This document shows positions 1 through 12,164 of a stretch of DNA of 64,000 nt, piece by piece (the first letter of the stretch is position 1; each line of letters begins with the position of its first letter). The notes beneath the pieces were generated by a model, which had not been told where the DNA came from, did not search any database, and was given only the letters and a program-made list of their open reading frames with translations. Position numbers and translations under genes: made by a program. Location of the stretch: NCBI RefSeq assembly GCF_901709675.1, contig NC_051089.1, positions 13,257,976-13,321,975 on the forward strand. Reading direction: 5' to 3'. This DNA is from Syngnathus acus (taxonomy: Eukaryota > Chordata > Actinopteri > Syngnathiformes > Syngnathidae).

Positions 1-251
1 TGGGAATGGTAGTAATCCAAAAATAAACAACATCATTCAAATCCTGACAGGATGCATTGTATTCTAAACAGGGCAACAAAGTGAAGTGGGCCTTCCCCCA
101 AATGAGATACTTTACTCCCTTGTCACCACCTCCTGCAGTGTAATCTTTTCATGCTAAGCTATCATTTTAATATTGGGTTAAAGCCTTTATTTAAATCAGA
201 AAGAAAGAAATGTTACAAAAAGAATAAAAAAATTACAAAATGAATGTAATA

Positions 252-727
252 CAGTAATCCCTCGTTTATCGTGGATAATTGGTTCCAAGACCACCCGTGA
301 TAGGTGACAGTGTCACCCTCTCATTTTTAACATATATAATATTTTTGTGTATCAATAAATGTATATTAAACCATATAAGTGCATATGTTATTATTAGAAC
401 GTAATAGTTTTAAACATGTAAATACTATATTAATAGTATAAATGACATACAGAAAATAATGTATACATAATATAGATATAAATATGATACGTGTGTGCGT
501 GCGTGCGTGCGTGTGTGTGTAACATATGTAGATGTACTACTAAAGTACTAAAATACATACTATAAAAATGTTTTTAGAACGCTTTTATTATTAACTTTTT
601 TATAACAAGGTACAAGTGTACATACTGTATATCAGAATCAGTGAGTTTTTAATTATTTTAGTTTGTAAAAAATCCGTGATGTACTGAAGCTGCGATAAAT
701 GAACTGCGAAGTAGCGAGGGATTACTG
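252..727. mobile_element. Tigger/pogo-like non-autonomous DNA transposon
   Basis: The element begins cagtaatccctcg and ends with the exact inverse cgagggattactg, so it has a 13-bp perfect terminal inverted repeat. It is flanked on both sides by TA (250-251 and 728-729), the target duplication of Tc1/mariner/pogo elements. The text inside the left end (cgtggataattggttcca, agaccaccc) follows the layout of vertebrate Tigger ends, which read roughly 'CCTCG..ATCCGTGG..ATTGGTTCCAGGACC'. The interior is AT-rich, codes for nothing, and contains a GT-rich microsatellite. Boundaries and inverted repeats are seen directly; the family name is my inference from recognition. Confidence 0.75.
491..520. repeat. 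GT/GC-GT microsatellite
   Basis: A run of gtgtgtgc, gtgc and gtgt units lies inside the Tigger-like element. Confidence 0.85.
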
Positions 728-1387
728 TACATGTTTTTGCTCATTTACGTATTGCGTATCACACTTTTGCTAAGCAGCATGCTCATTTGTCACACGATCA
801 CCCTTGACGTAACGTTTAATCAAGTGTGCATATTTAGCTAGTGGTAAACAGCTTAATTTTACTGTACTTAGCATTGATGAAGATAAAATATATTTAAGAA
901 GTTGGTTCTATATGCTACTTTATATTCAGGGCCCTTTCTCTGCTCCACAAGCAGAAAAGGCAACAATTTGTGCAACCACCTGTCATTAGCGGGCGCCTGC
1001 AGCTAATTATATAGCTAATGATGCTAGCCAGGATGGTCTCTTAACCGATAAGCCGCAACAAATTACTTTTTAACAGGTTGCATCCAACCCATTCGTTGTA
1101 TTTGTTTCTTCTTTTCAGCACAACCAAGACCAGCTTGAGTACAGCGATTAGGCCATTGCATTCTGTTCCTGCTGTCGACACTTTAGCACAAAAACCAAGA
1201 CTTTTTGTAAATGGGGTTATTGCACTTGGAAGAATAACAAACACAAATACTCATTTCAGTTTAAACGTAACAATTATTGCAATTTAAAAAAAAAAAAAAA
1301 GGCTAGGTGCAACTTCATTTGAGTTGCAAACATTTAACATGCATAATTTACTAGACCAGCTGACAAGGAATCACGCTAGATCTAAAC

Positions 1388-1707
1388 CAGGGGTGTCAAA
1401 TTCCTTTTTTTCGCGGGCCTCATTGTAGTCATAGTTTTTTTCGGAGGGCCATTATGACTGTCACCCAAATAAATGTATGAGCACCCCATATAATATACAG
1501 TAAAAGCTACAAAACAAACTGACAAATAACTCATTTTCAAATCAGACGAGTAAAAACTGGTCAAATATTTAAAAAAAAACAAGATATTGTTAAAAGTGAA
1601 GACAATTTGCAATTCTAGTATGACACACGAATTTGATGCACAATTTGTCTTCGCGGGCCACATAAAATGATGTGTCTGGACCCCGGGCCTTGCGTTTGAC
1701 ACCTGTG
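1388..1707 (+). mobile_element. hAT-type MITE, copy 1
   Basis: A 320-bp element starting caggggtgtcaaa and ending tttgacacctgtg, which are near-perfect inverted repeats. It is flanked by a perfect 8-bp direct repeat atctaaac (1380-1387 and 1708-1715), as expected for hAT transposition. The inner text includes cgcgggcc blocks near both ends, and it shares most of its length with copies at 7717-8081 and 40043-40279. There is no transposase, so it is non-autonomous. A 106-codon frame on the minus strand inside it is not a gene. Confidence 0.9.
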
Positions 1708-1715
1708 ATCTAAAC

Positions 1716-4700
1716 TATGGTGCGTGGTCCCATACAAGCTTACAAGTACTGTCACATAGTTTACCTTCAGTTTTCACGTTAGCATAGTGCTGTTTAATCA
1801 AATATGACAAACTAAGACGCTCCTCTGACAGTGTAAAAGTGAAAATAGCCAGTGCCTAAATCATAAAATGCATTTAACTGAAATATGAGCGCTCTCAGCT
1901 TTGGTTGAATGTTTTCTCAACTGATGCTCACTCGTTCTGACTTCAAAGTATTTTAAAACTCGAGGTCCTACATTCATTCATGCATTTTCTGTACCATCAA
2001 ATATTTTCTAGCAACTCCAGGCTTCGCTTGTATCAAAAATGAATTTAATGAGGTTACATTAAACATGCTGCCCAAGTCTTTGGAAATATTTTAAAGTTGT
2101 CTGAGGGCAAACAGCATGATTAGCATTTGATGTGATTATTATTTTTCACCTTGAGACTGGGAGATGCATTTTATTTTGATGTCCTGTTGACTTCACCATT
2201 TAAAAGATCACAGTCTGAGCTTGAAGACCAAGTGCAAGTCCGAAAGGATGTCAGCCTTGGTTAATTGGATACTGTGAGATCGTTGTTTGAGGGTAAGGAT
2301 TATTTCAGGCACATGTTGTATGCTGCTTAAAGCACAAGTATTTGAAGGGCTTCATGCACAACCTCTGCGTGCAAACAACAAAGATGATATTGTGAGCATT
2401 TGCATACATCTGTAGGTGAACTCATTATCTCTCAATTTTGGTGTCCAGTGAAGCATGGTGTCAAATGAGTAAATAATTCTGTGACATTAATGATGGCAGA
2501 TGCTACCATGAAAAGACAAGAGACCAAACATGCTCGCTCCCTCAACACATGAACTTTGTGGTGAAATTAAAAATGGATATTTTTGACCAGAAATGTCTTT
2601 ATCTTATATTATTATAGTTATTATGAGAATTATTATAAGCTCGTACTTGTATTTAAATCAGTATAAAGTAAAATATAGACTATTATTTTGGTGCAGCAGC
2701 CAGGAACTGCCGGTTAGTGATTAAATGTTTCACATTTAGAAATAGATATAATTTGCCAGTGCCATAATTAGAATTTTATACAACTGCAACCATAAAATTC
2801 TTGTTTTATGGTCCCATACTATGTGCTGACACAGGCACAGGAATGAGCTTGATTTACTTTATTCAAATCCGTATTCTGCGGGATAAAGGAAATACCTTCA
2901 TCTGAAAATGGCATAATTTGAATTCCTCATTAAAGCATATTTTAGCTTCACTCCATTTATTAATTCCAGAGTTTCATTTAATGGCTGTTTAAAGTAGAAA
3001 CTTTAGTACTCTATTTCAACTCCCATGCTAGATTTTGTTCTTCTGCACACATTTTTTACTGGATATCAATATGGGGAAATGCTAGACAAGGAAAGGAGCA
3101 TGTGAACAAGAGCTCCATCAGATAATTTAGTTTGTTTTTGTTTCTGAATCATCAATGCTTAAAAAGAAATTATGCGCAGATTAAATAATTGCTGGTATAA
3201 AAAAACAAAAACTGACGGCGAAGAATGGAAAAGTACTAAACGTTACCTTTCTTTTGCTCAACACGGGAACGATGGTCATATTGGTGTGACCCAGGAGAAA
3301 TACACTGCAATTTAACAACAGTCAAGTCCAGCCAAAGCTATAACATTGTCACATTTGATGTCAGCATTGATTTATAAACTCTGTAGTCTCAAATGTCTTG
3401 AAGCTACACTGTTTAGATATGCAAAGCTTCCTTTTAATCCCACAGCAGGTTCAGGCGCTTCCTGCTTTGGGTGCAGTTGTGGCTCAGCACAGCAGAGTAG
3501 CATAATGTGTAATGATTGAAGTATTGAACCTTGCATGGCTAGAAATAACAAGACAGAAACTTTCACTTGCCAAAGAAACTCTCTTGGGCTGCATTCTCCC
3601 ACATAGAGGCGGAATGTAATATATTTCAGTGAATCAAGACCAAATGTGTTGTTGAAAAGATTTGCTCCTACAGGATTCTGCTAAATGCAAACTAAAGGTA
3701 CAGGCCGGAAGCTACAATCAGACGGATCACAGAAAATGGACATCCTTTATTCAGTTTGGAAAGGTAGATTGACCATATGGCTGAATGAGAACCACAAAGG
3801 GATGAAACAATCTCTGTTTCAAGGTCGTCTCTGGCGGCTCTTGTCATAAACGCCACGCTCTCTGGGATGCCACGAGCTATTTTTTTCCTGACCTACCTCA
3901 ATTTATGCGTCTGCTGTGCCAGTGTGGTCTTATCACAGCTTTAGTATCTGCCAATCTGCCTTCAAAACTGCTTTCTCTCTTGCTTTCAGTTCTTAACTTT
4001 AGACCTGGAAGTGTAGAAGCCCAATTATTAGAGATGTACCTTCAGGCCAGCATTAAGGAAGTATGTGATGTCAACACACACTCACAGCCAGCAGCATTAG
4101 TTTACCTTCAAAATGCAAAAGCAATCTGCTCCTGTCATTAATGTTCAAAGTTGAGAACTTCACACGACACCTTGTTTCACTCAAAAATCCATCTTTTGTG
4201 TAATGTCAGATTTGTGGAGTCTAATCACCAACATTGTTATACGTATCATGTGAATGTATGGAATTTTCTGTACTTCTGAATATGAATAGAAACATTTTTA
4301 AAAATAACTGAGGCATTCACTCTCTAAAATTATTTTAAATGTCCATATCGCTGATTGGTGTCAGAGAGTCAGTGACCTCATAATTTTCACGGAATTTTAT
4401 TCCCTCAAACTAATTAATCTGGGTAATGGAGTTCAGATGGGTGTGGATGAGAATGTGAAGTGAAATAATAGTTTCTTCTCTCTGCCTTCCCCTTTTCATC
4501 AAGAGGTGCATATAAAAAAATTAAATATCAAAAAGTTTAAGTGAGTTGATTCAAAGTGGCGTTCATATATTGATTCATTTAACACATTTCATGGGCCAAT
4601 TCCAATCTAATTTCTGTTAAAAACCAATTTGGGTTTTTCTTGAGATAGTGAAATTCGACATTGTTATAATCACCTTAATTATTAAATAACTCAAAAACAA

Positions 4701-7700
4701 AGAGTGTAGTGCAATGGGAACTTACAGTATAATACAATATGAGTTTCATCTTGTTTTATTGAACTACTAGAATAAATAAGAACATGAAAAATAAAGTTGT
4801 CCACAATATTAACAATATATTATTATAGGTCATGGATGGCGCACCTGACGGATTGGCTTGTTCCTTGAGCTCATCCAAAAGGTATTGTGATTTTGTTTGA
4901 TTTTTTATTTTATTTTTTTAAACAGAAAAGTCTTGAAAACCTCCAAAAAGTCTTTTTTTTGTGAAGAATGGGTAGTGCCCACCCTAACCCCCCCCCGCAA
5001 ATAAATTAATAACTAAATAAATGTATATGGGCCATTACCTTGAGGAGGTAAATTGCCTGGCTTTTGCTCGCTTAATTTGAATTTATTTTATTTCAATTTA
5101 TTGTTTTATACTCTTGGGCCAATGCTAGCGGCACTGCATTGTCCAGGAATACAAACTTTGCTCTTCTTGTTGAATGTCACTAAGTAAATTTACAAACTCT
5201 GACCATGATAACAACCTTGCATTGATCTCTAAACAGACAATGGATTCCTTGTTGTTGCCTTTAGATGCGAGAAAGAAAATCTCCGCTTCTTTGTTGATCT
5301 GTATCAGTTTGAAGCTTGTCAACATGGATTGTGTTTCAAACGCTACTGTGGCTGCTTTTACTGATGATGAGGACATGAACGTGATGAAAATGAAACAATT
5401 CCACAGTGTTTGTGTGCCAGTAGTTTATTGTAAATAAATTCAAGGTAAGAAATGAAGGTAAATAAGATAAAGATCAGGAACCCAAATGGGCGTGCAAGAA
5501 ATTGGATTTGAAATATTAGGGCTTTCAGTATTATTCAGTGGTTTATTAAATTGGGCTTTCCATAGTTCAAACTACACACGGCAAAGCTGCATTTAGCTGT
5601 TATGCTGCTATTACGTACCTGTTAAATGGAATAAGCTACCAACACCGCAGGAGGGGGTCATACCATACGGAAGTAATTGGTATGCTCATTCCATTGCTAA
5701 CTGCATGTTAATGTAAATCTGGATTTATTTGGGACTTTTATCTGGGACTATAGCAGACTTGACTAAACCATAATAAAGAAACAAAATGTAATTTATTTAT
5801 TTTAGGACATGCTATGCAAGAAATGTGCTTGAAAAAATTGTTTTACAGATTTTGACTTCTCAATTAAAGGAAGCTACAGCATGGAATTGGTAGGTAACCA
5901 TTACTATAGGAAATTTGCATCTGAAATTCTGTATTTCATGAAGTAGGGTGAGGAACATTCTAGCTTTTGCACACCCTTAAGTTAAGAGAAATAATTGCCA
6001 GGAAGCTCAGGTGTATAACTGTGCAATATGTTTAAGAAAGCTGGATGCTGTCATGCAACAGAACAAACTTGTGGTGAATGTGATGAACAAGAGGAAACAT
6101 TGAACATCCTCTACTTGGTGCTATGCAGTCTGACCTTTCAAGACATTGATTGAAATTCAAAACTGTAAGCCAGGACAATGACAGTGGGAGATTTTCCAGT
6201 GCAGAGTAGTACTTAAAATTGATAAATCATTAATATACAATAATAGTGAACTGCAAAGCATAACATTAACTGCCTAATAGCAACTCTAAAATTGGTAATT
6301 GTTGATAATTTAATTTCAGAAAACCTCGTGGGGGGGGGGGGTGGCTACATGGCAGATGATAGCAATACAATCATGAATAATAAATACACTAACCCTAAAA
6401 AGAGGTTGAATTAATTCCATTCCCTCAGTCTACAATCAAGTAAAGAATGCGGGCAATTTACATGTTATCTTGGGATGACAGATGTTGCATAAACTGTCTC
6501 AAAATCATCCATGTCAGACATTGAAATGCTTTTTGAGTTTTATTTAATTAAAAAAAATTGTCAGCAGACAGACTGTTCTTGTTTCCTTGATGTAACTGCA
6601 AAAACAATGAAAATCCAGGGAAATTTGTAATGCAATAAAAGCAACAACTAAACTTTGCATTTTATGAGCCTCATCTGCCAGTCTACCTGGAAACTGAATG
6701 GAAACAGTTATCTACTGTAGATGGGAAGCCAGTAAATATATCAAATTCTCTTTAAATGCAATGCGCATTTTGCAAACACCCTCTAGCTCAGTGATGGTCT
6801 TAAAGAGGACCTCTGTGTGAGGTTGAGAAATTACGACTAGATCGAGTCAGGCGCGTTTAGACACTCCTGTATATAAGTGCTCTCGAGTGAAGTTGGACTC
6901 TTCCACTCCTGAGTGGGCATACGTATTTATTATCCCCTTGCTCAATGTTTTTACGTTCTGGTTGATCCCATTGGGCGAGCGGATAACCTCCACCCAAAAG
7001 CAGAGGGGCTTGTTCCTGACTCTTTTTTTTCCAACACACAGCAGCTCAGTCACTCAGCTGTCCCTTTTTAGTCCTAAGAGAGACGGTGCTGAAGTATTCT
7101 CATTGGAAACTCCCTCTGCTGGAGGACTTCAGTTCTCGTAACTCGTATGAATACATGTTGTGAATTCCATAGAGGGGCGTTTACTGTATTGTCTTCCAAA
7201 GACATTATTACCATAGAAAAAGAATTGGGTGAGATTCGTGTCTGTTCTGTAGTTTCAACAGAACAATGAAAAGGAGTATCCTCTTAATGTTACACACAAG
7301 TAACTGAATGTTTGAGGAGCAGTGAGCTGTGGAAGGTTTAATGTGCCCTTTGTTTCATCCGCAGCATGACACGCTCTACAGGAGCTGTGGGGCTCACAGA
7401 AAAAAAAAAAAAAAAAACTGTCAAGTAGAGCCTCTTATTGCCACTGAAAAGGACTAATTATACATGGCAGCAATTATCAATAGAGGCATGCTGTTGAAAT
7501 CTAATTCATCATTATGTGGCACCAATGCTTCCACACACGGAAAAGAACCCAAAGACATTGATTTCATGTAGAATAGATGCTGATGACCGAGGATGGAGAG
7601 AAATATACTCACGTGTGTCTTTAAAGGCAGAGGAAGTGAGAGTAGAGCAGTTCTACGATGGATCAAAGTATGGAAATTTAGAAAACAAAATGGCGGCATC

Positions 7701-7708
7701 ATTTTACA
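1716..7708. other. Gene-free AT-rich stretch
   Basis: I see no gene here. The open frames are short, lack splice context and overlap on both strands (for example 5125-5376 minus and 5174-5437 plus). Simple features only: a C run near 4989, a G run near 6331, an A run near 7401. I looked for anoctamin-3 exons because muc15 lies in an ano3 intron in mammals, and recognised none. Confidence 0.5.
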
Positions 7709-7716
7709 GTCTATAG

Positions 7717-8081
7717 CAGGGATGTCAAACTTATTTTTGTCGCGGGCCGCATCATAGTCATTGTTTCCCTCGAAGGGCCATCGAAATTGCTAACTCAAAT
7801 AAAGGCCTGAATGTCTCAAATTATATATAGTGTACGGTACTCAACAAACTAGTGAATGACTAGATGAATAACTAGTTTTCAAAACAGAGACTAAGTAAAA
7901 CTGTTTTAAAAATATGAATGGTAATAAAAATTGCTGGCAATAGATCTATTTTTTAAAAGTGAAAACAATTAGTAATTTTAATATTGACATATGAATTTGA
8001 TGCACAATTTGTCTTCGCGGGCCACATAAAATGATGTGGAGGGCCGTGTCTGGACCCCGGGCCTTGAGTTTGACACCTGTG
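7717..8081 (+). mobile_element. hAT-type MITE, copy 2
   Basis: Starts cagggatgtcaaac and ends gtttgacacctgtg. It is flanked by a perfect 8-bp duplication gtctatag (7709-7716 and 8082-8089). It is the longest of the three related copies (365 bp) and retains the 3' block cgcgggccacataaaatgat that all copies share. It is non-coding. Confidence 0.9.
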
Positions 8082-8747
8082 GTCTATAGTATAGAATGTC
8101 TGTGCTCAGTAATAGAGACTAAAACAAGAGTAGGTTGCAATTAATATTTTTAAGTTTGGTTGAATAAAAAATGAATGTTGCAATTGAAATTCACAAAGTG
8201 AGCGAGATCTGGGAGACTTGCAACTGAAGCTCAGCTGGAGATGACTTTGACTCTTCGGAGGCAGTGAACTCATCCAAAGGGGACAGTGTGTTGTTCATTG
8301 CCACCTCTGATCACCAGGGAGACATTCAAGAGCAAGGGAGTACACTTGTTCACTGCCCATACTCTTTGATTTGATTTGGGAGAATGGTGCAGCAGTTGTA
8401 CCTCAGTATGAAACTGTGATGCGGCAGGTGGTCTCTCACCAACCGGAGCAAAACCAGCTTATGTTCTGTTGCCATCATTTTAGATGTGGGATTCACAGGT
8501 TGAAAATTGGAGTCAGCTTTGAAGACCAAATGATTATCCTCTTGAAGAATTAAATGACGAATCAAACACTTGCAGTGATACACAGCAACAGTAAAGCACA
8601 CAGTAAATAGATGATTACATGCCCAGTGGCAATATTCCTTAAAACATATTTCTTGCAGGTGAGATTATTGAAAGCAAAATGGAAAAGAAGTGAAAAGGTT
8701 TTGAATTATTTCTAAATTTACATTTTTTAACTAGATTATTCTAAGAA

Positions 8748-8866
8748 GTCCAAATCCTGATTTCAGTCACTGAGATGTGAGTACTTTGACTTTGCAGGAT
8801 CCACAAACAAGTCCAAATCCCGATTCGTCACTCAGATGTGAGTACTTTGACTTTGCAGGATCCACA
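8748..8866 (+). repeat. Two-copy tandem duplication, about 60 bp unit
   Basis: Two adjacent units share gtccaaatcc near the start and agtactttgactttgcagg followed by atccaca at the end. Their starts are at 8748 and 8811. A few indels separate the copies, so the duplication is recent but not brand new. Confidence 0.9.
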
Positions 8867-9725
8867 TAACTGCATATACGTGCTTTTCACCTATTGCGTC
8901 AGTTAAAGGAGAAAAGATAAGCAATCGAACCATGCTGATTGCTGAAATCGTTGTATACTGCAACTCTTGCTGCTTCAACAATAGTTCACAAATGTATTTC
9001 ACCTTTTTGAGGGTCCCTTGTATTCTATTTTTTGTTGCAGGGGGTTAGGCTTATCTTGGGGTAGAGTTAAAATAATTTTGTGGCAGAGTTTTGCATGAGG
9101 TCATAAAGATGTGGCCATTTGTTTTATGTGCAAAAATGCAAATGTTGGTCACTACTATACATTCTTGTCGTATGATATCATAAACAACCAGAGGATGCCT
9201 GGTGGGATTTTGTTTTTTTTTACACTCTGCTGTATATTTCTGTTGCCTAGCGTACAGAGAAGCAGAGCCCAAACATAGAATGCAAGAAGAGATGAGGTGA
9301 GTGGTAGGGATGGCAAATGATGCTGCAATGCTTAGCTGAGTCTGGAGGACAGACTCAAGGGCAGCTTGACAGTAGTCAGGATGTAGAAGAGACTTGCTGT
9401 AATCTTATTTTGCCCTTAAATCCTCAGTGATAACACAGTCGTGCGGTCCCCAAACAACAAGAGCAATAATGACAAAAGAAATACACATTTTGGGAGATTG
9501 TGACGATATGTTTCCATAATAAAAATTGAGACACACTTACCGGTAGGTGGTGTGGTGATAAGATTGTCATGAGGGACAGGAAATTGTAGGAACCAAGAAA
9601 GAACATGAAGTAATTTTCAGGAAGCATCAAAATGAAGTCCACAAATACTGACTTCTTAAAGTGTCTTGAGTCGACAACATTATTAGACCCTTGTTAGTTT
9701 ATGCAACAAAAATTAGGAGTTAGTA

Positions 9726-10012
9726 CCGTATTTTCCGCACTATAAGGCGCACGGGATTATAAGGCGCACCTTCAACGAATGGCCCATTTTAAAACTTTGT
9801 CCATATATAAGGCGCACCGGATTATAAAGCGCACCTTCAACGAATGGCCCATTTTAAAACTTTGTCCATATATAAGTCCATATATTTGGACACGCCTGCC
9901 GTAGTGGCTCAATATTGGTCCATATATAAGGCGCACCGGATTATAAGACCCACTGTCGGCTTTTGAGAAAATTGGAGGTTTTTAGGTGCGCCTTATAGTG
10001 CGGAAAATACGG
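9726..10012. mobile_element. TA-flanked MITE with ccgtattttccgcactataag ends
   Basis: The left end reads ccgtattttccgcactataa and the right end is its inverse, ending gcggaaaatacgg, with TA on each side (9724-9725 and 10013-10014). Inside, a module containing ataaggcgcacc, ttcaacgaatggccc and ccatatataa is repeated in tandem. This is a widespread fish repeat type; the TA duplication places it with the Tc1/mariner-like elements. It is non-coding. Confidence 0.85.
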
Positions 10013-10014
10013 TA

Positions 10015-12035
10015 TTTGGGTCCTTGCCACAAAAAATCAGTTGTGTACCAGGGGCCTCTCAATCTCAAATTCCCAGGCTGAATTTAGGACCCATTCCGAG
10101 CCCTGTCTGCTAATACTTCCGGACTAATCCGTGTTGGGGAAAAAGTAATAGTGCCGCTATTCGTTTTTGTAGACTTTGAGCGTTCCTTTCAAATATAAGT
10201 TTTTCATTTCTGAAATTCTTTCTAGTCATATTAGGTTAGGTGCTAAAGAGAACATTGTGTTGAACAAACCATTCCCCTTAATGCGGTGAATGTGACCGGC
10301 TAGTTGGCTGGTGACTCTTTGTGGATCGATAGCTAATTCCCTTAAATAATCAAGTGAGGCCTGCGACTGGAATGTGTTGGGAGGCGTGATGATTGATTAC
10401 TTTAGCCCAACAGTCTCCCCAAAGGATTCTGTCTGTACAACATTCTGTCAAATTTGTCATTAAACTGTTTCACAAGATGCTGATGTATGAGAGTTTCTTG
10501 CATTGCATTTGAATTGAGAAAATGTTGTAAGGATATTTACAAGCAAAGCTTGGATGGCTCCCGAACATTACGAAGAAATACATTTGGCCTGTTTGTATGT
10601 TCAATTCATACAAAATATAATTACATACAAAGTAAAGGGGAGGTAACACATTGGGGTCAAGTACTTCACACATTTGTCCATACACATGTTAATGTATGCA
10701 CTTTTATAGAAAAACCAGGAATGATTGCTCAGCCCCTGAATTCCCTTCACTGTAAATTCATATACACAGTAACATGAGGATAACTCAAATGAATACCACT
10801 TATCAGTTGAATTTAGACCTGATTGGCACTTACGACTGTTGAATTTCAACAACAATTTAGGATTAGAACAAGTAAATCATATGCAACAATATAATCTTTA
10901 AACATGCACATGCCGTATTAACATGTAAACATGCTAAGACATTTCTAAAGATGTACAGTCATCGCTGTCAGTTTAAGCCAGGCATTTTAAGCCCATTGAG
11001 ATGTTTTGCCCAATTCCAAATGAAACAGCTCATCCTGTCAAAAAAATTGTTAAATGCAAATATGCATCTTTATGCATCATCCATGTATACTAAAACACAA
11101 GATGACACGACATGATTTAAAAAAAAAAATCAGCCACTCTGTACTTTGTGTTTATTCTCTTTCAACCACCTGTTTTTGCTGAATCTCTCACATAATCCTC
11201 AGTAAACAGTCTTAGAAATGATTCTAGAACGTTGTTGGCAGTTGGCAGATCTGAAATGTGGGTAATCCAAGCAATAATGATGCAAATACTGCACATTTAG
11301 AACCACATTGCAAACATCTGTCTGGATTTACGCTGCTTGGAGAAACCCGATGGGCAATTTTCTGCTTTCATTTAGTGCTATGAATTGACTGATGACTAAT
11401 ATAGAAACTAATATGAGCTCTCTGTTTTGTTTTCACATTAGATGCTTTCCATAAAGGATTTTTTACATAAGGTATTTGGAAGTGAACTGATAAGAACTGT
11501 TTGGGAAAAGGCAGGCACTTTCAATAAACTTGGAAAGTAATTATTTTTTGTTTCAGTTTTTAATTTAGTTTGGTTTTTAATGTATTGTGTTAGTGGGTAA
11601 AGTGTCCTATTTGTGTCCCTTTCAAGAAAGGACAAAGTGGCAGAGGGAGTCAAAATGTTGTCAACTCTTTGACAAAATATTTAGCAATATCCAGACCCCT
11701 CTAGTAACTCTATTTTTTTTTTATTTGTCTTTTTATGTTGTTATTGTCAATTCTTAAAGACTGTGAGACTCACGCCTAGTTGCAGACAGAGTAGGAGACT
11801 TGTCCGCCAGCTCATTTTAAGTGTAATTACGTGTGTGCATGTTGCATCTCAGCCAGGGACGGGCAATCTGGAGGAGGCCACAATTTTTCATCAGCGCTAC
11901 TGGGGGGGGGGGGGGTCACGCACTTCCTAACCACATATATGACAGAAAAGCCATTTTCACAATGCGTGACATGAAGGCTGCAATTCTGTATTCATTTGTC
12001 TCGGTTCACAAGACATGACCAGGTCCCTCCTTGCC
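10015..12035. other. Gene-free stretch
   Basis: No gene or recognised repeat. Open frames of 70-100 codons near 10470-10855 occur on both strands over AT-rich sequence and show no domain. A G run lies at about 11901-11914. Confidence 0.5.
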
Positions 12036-12039
12036 CGCG

Positions 12040-12160
12040 GGAGAGCACCTGGAGAAGACTCAGCCAGTTGGTCCGCAAAAACCTTCAACATTCTGGTACA
12101 CACGTGACACGTTATCTGGGCCAGCTGCCTTCTCTGGATGAACAGGATGTTACAAAATGT
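12040..12160 (-). mobile_element. LINE reverse-transcriptase fragment, decayed
   Basis: The minus strand encodes the pieces KAAGPDNV and RMLKVFADQLAE in two frames separated by a frameshift. Together they resemble the conserved KAAGPD...GRVL..CADQLA region of fish non-LTR retrotransposon polyproteins. The stretch is more GC-rich than its surroundings. It is too short and broken to name the clade. Confidence 0.55.
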
Positions 12161-12164
12161 TTCA

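Noticed and set aside
5125-5437. Overlapping plus and minus frames of 83-87 codons
   Set aside because: No domain, no splice context and no start context; treated as chance.
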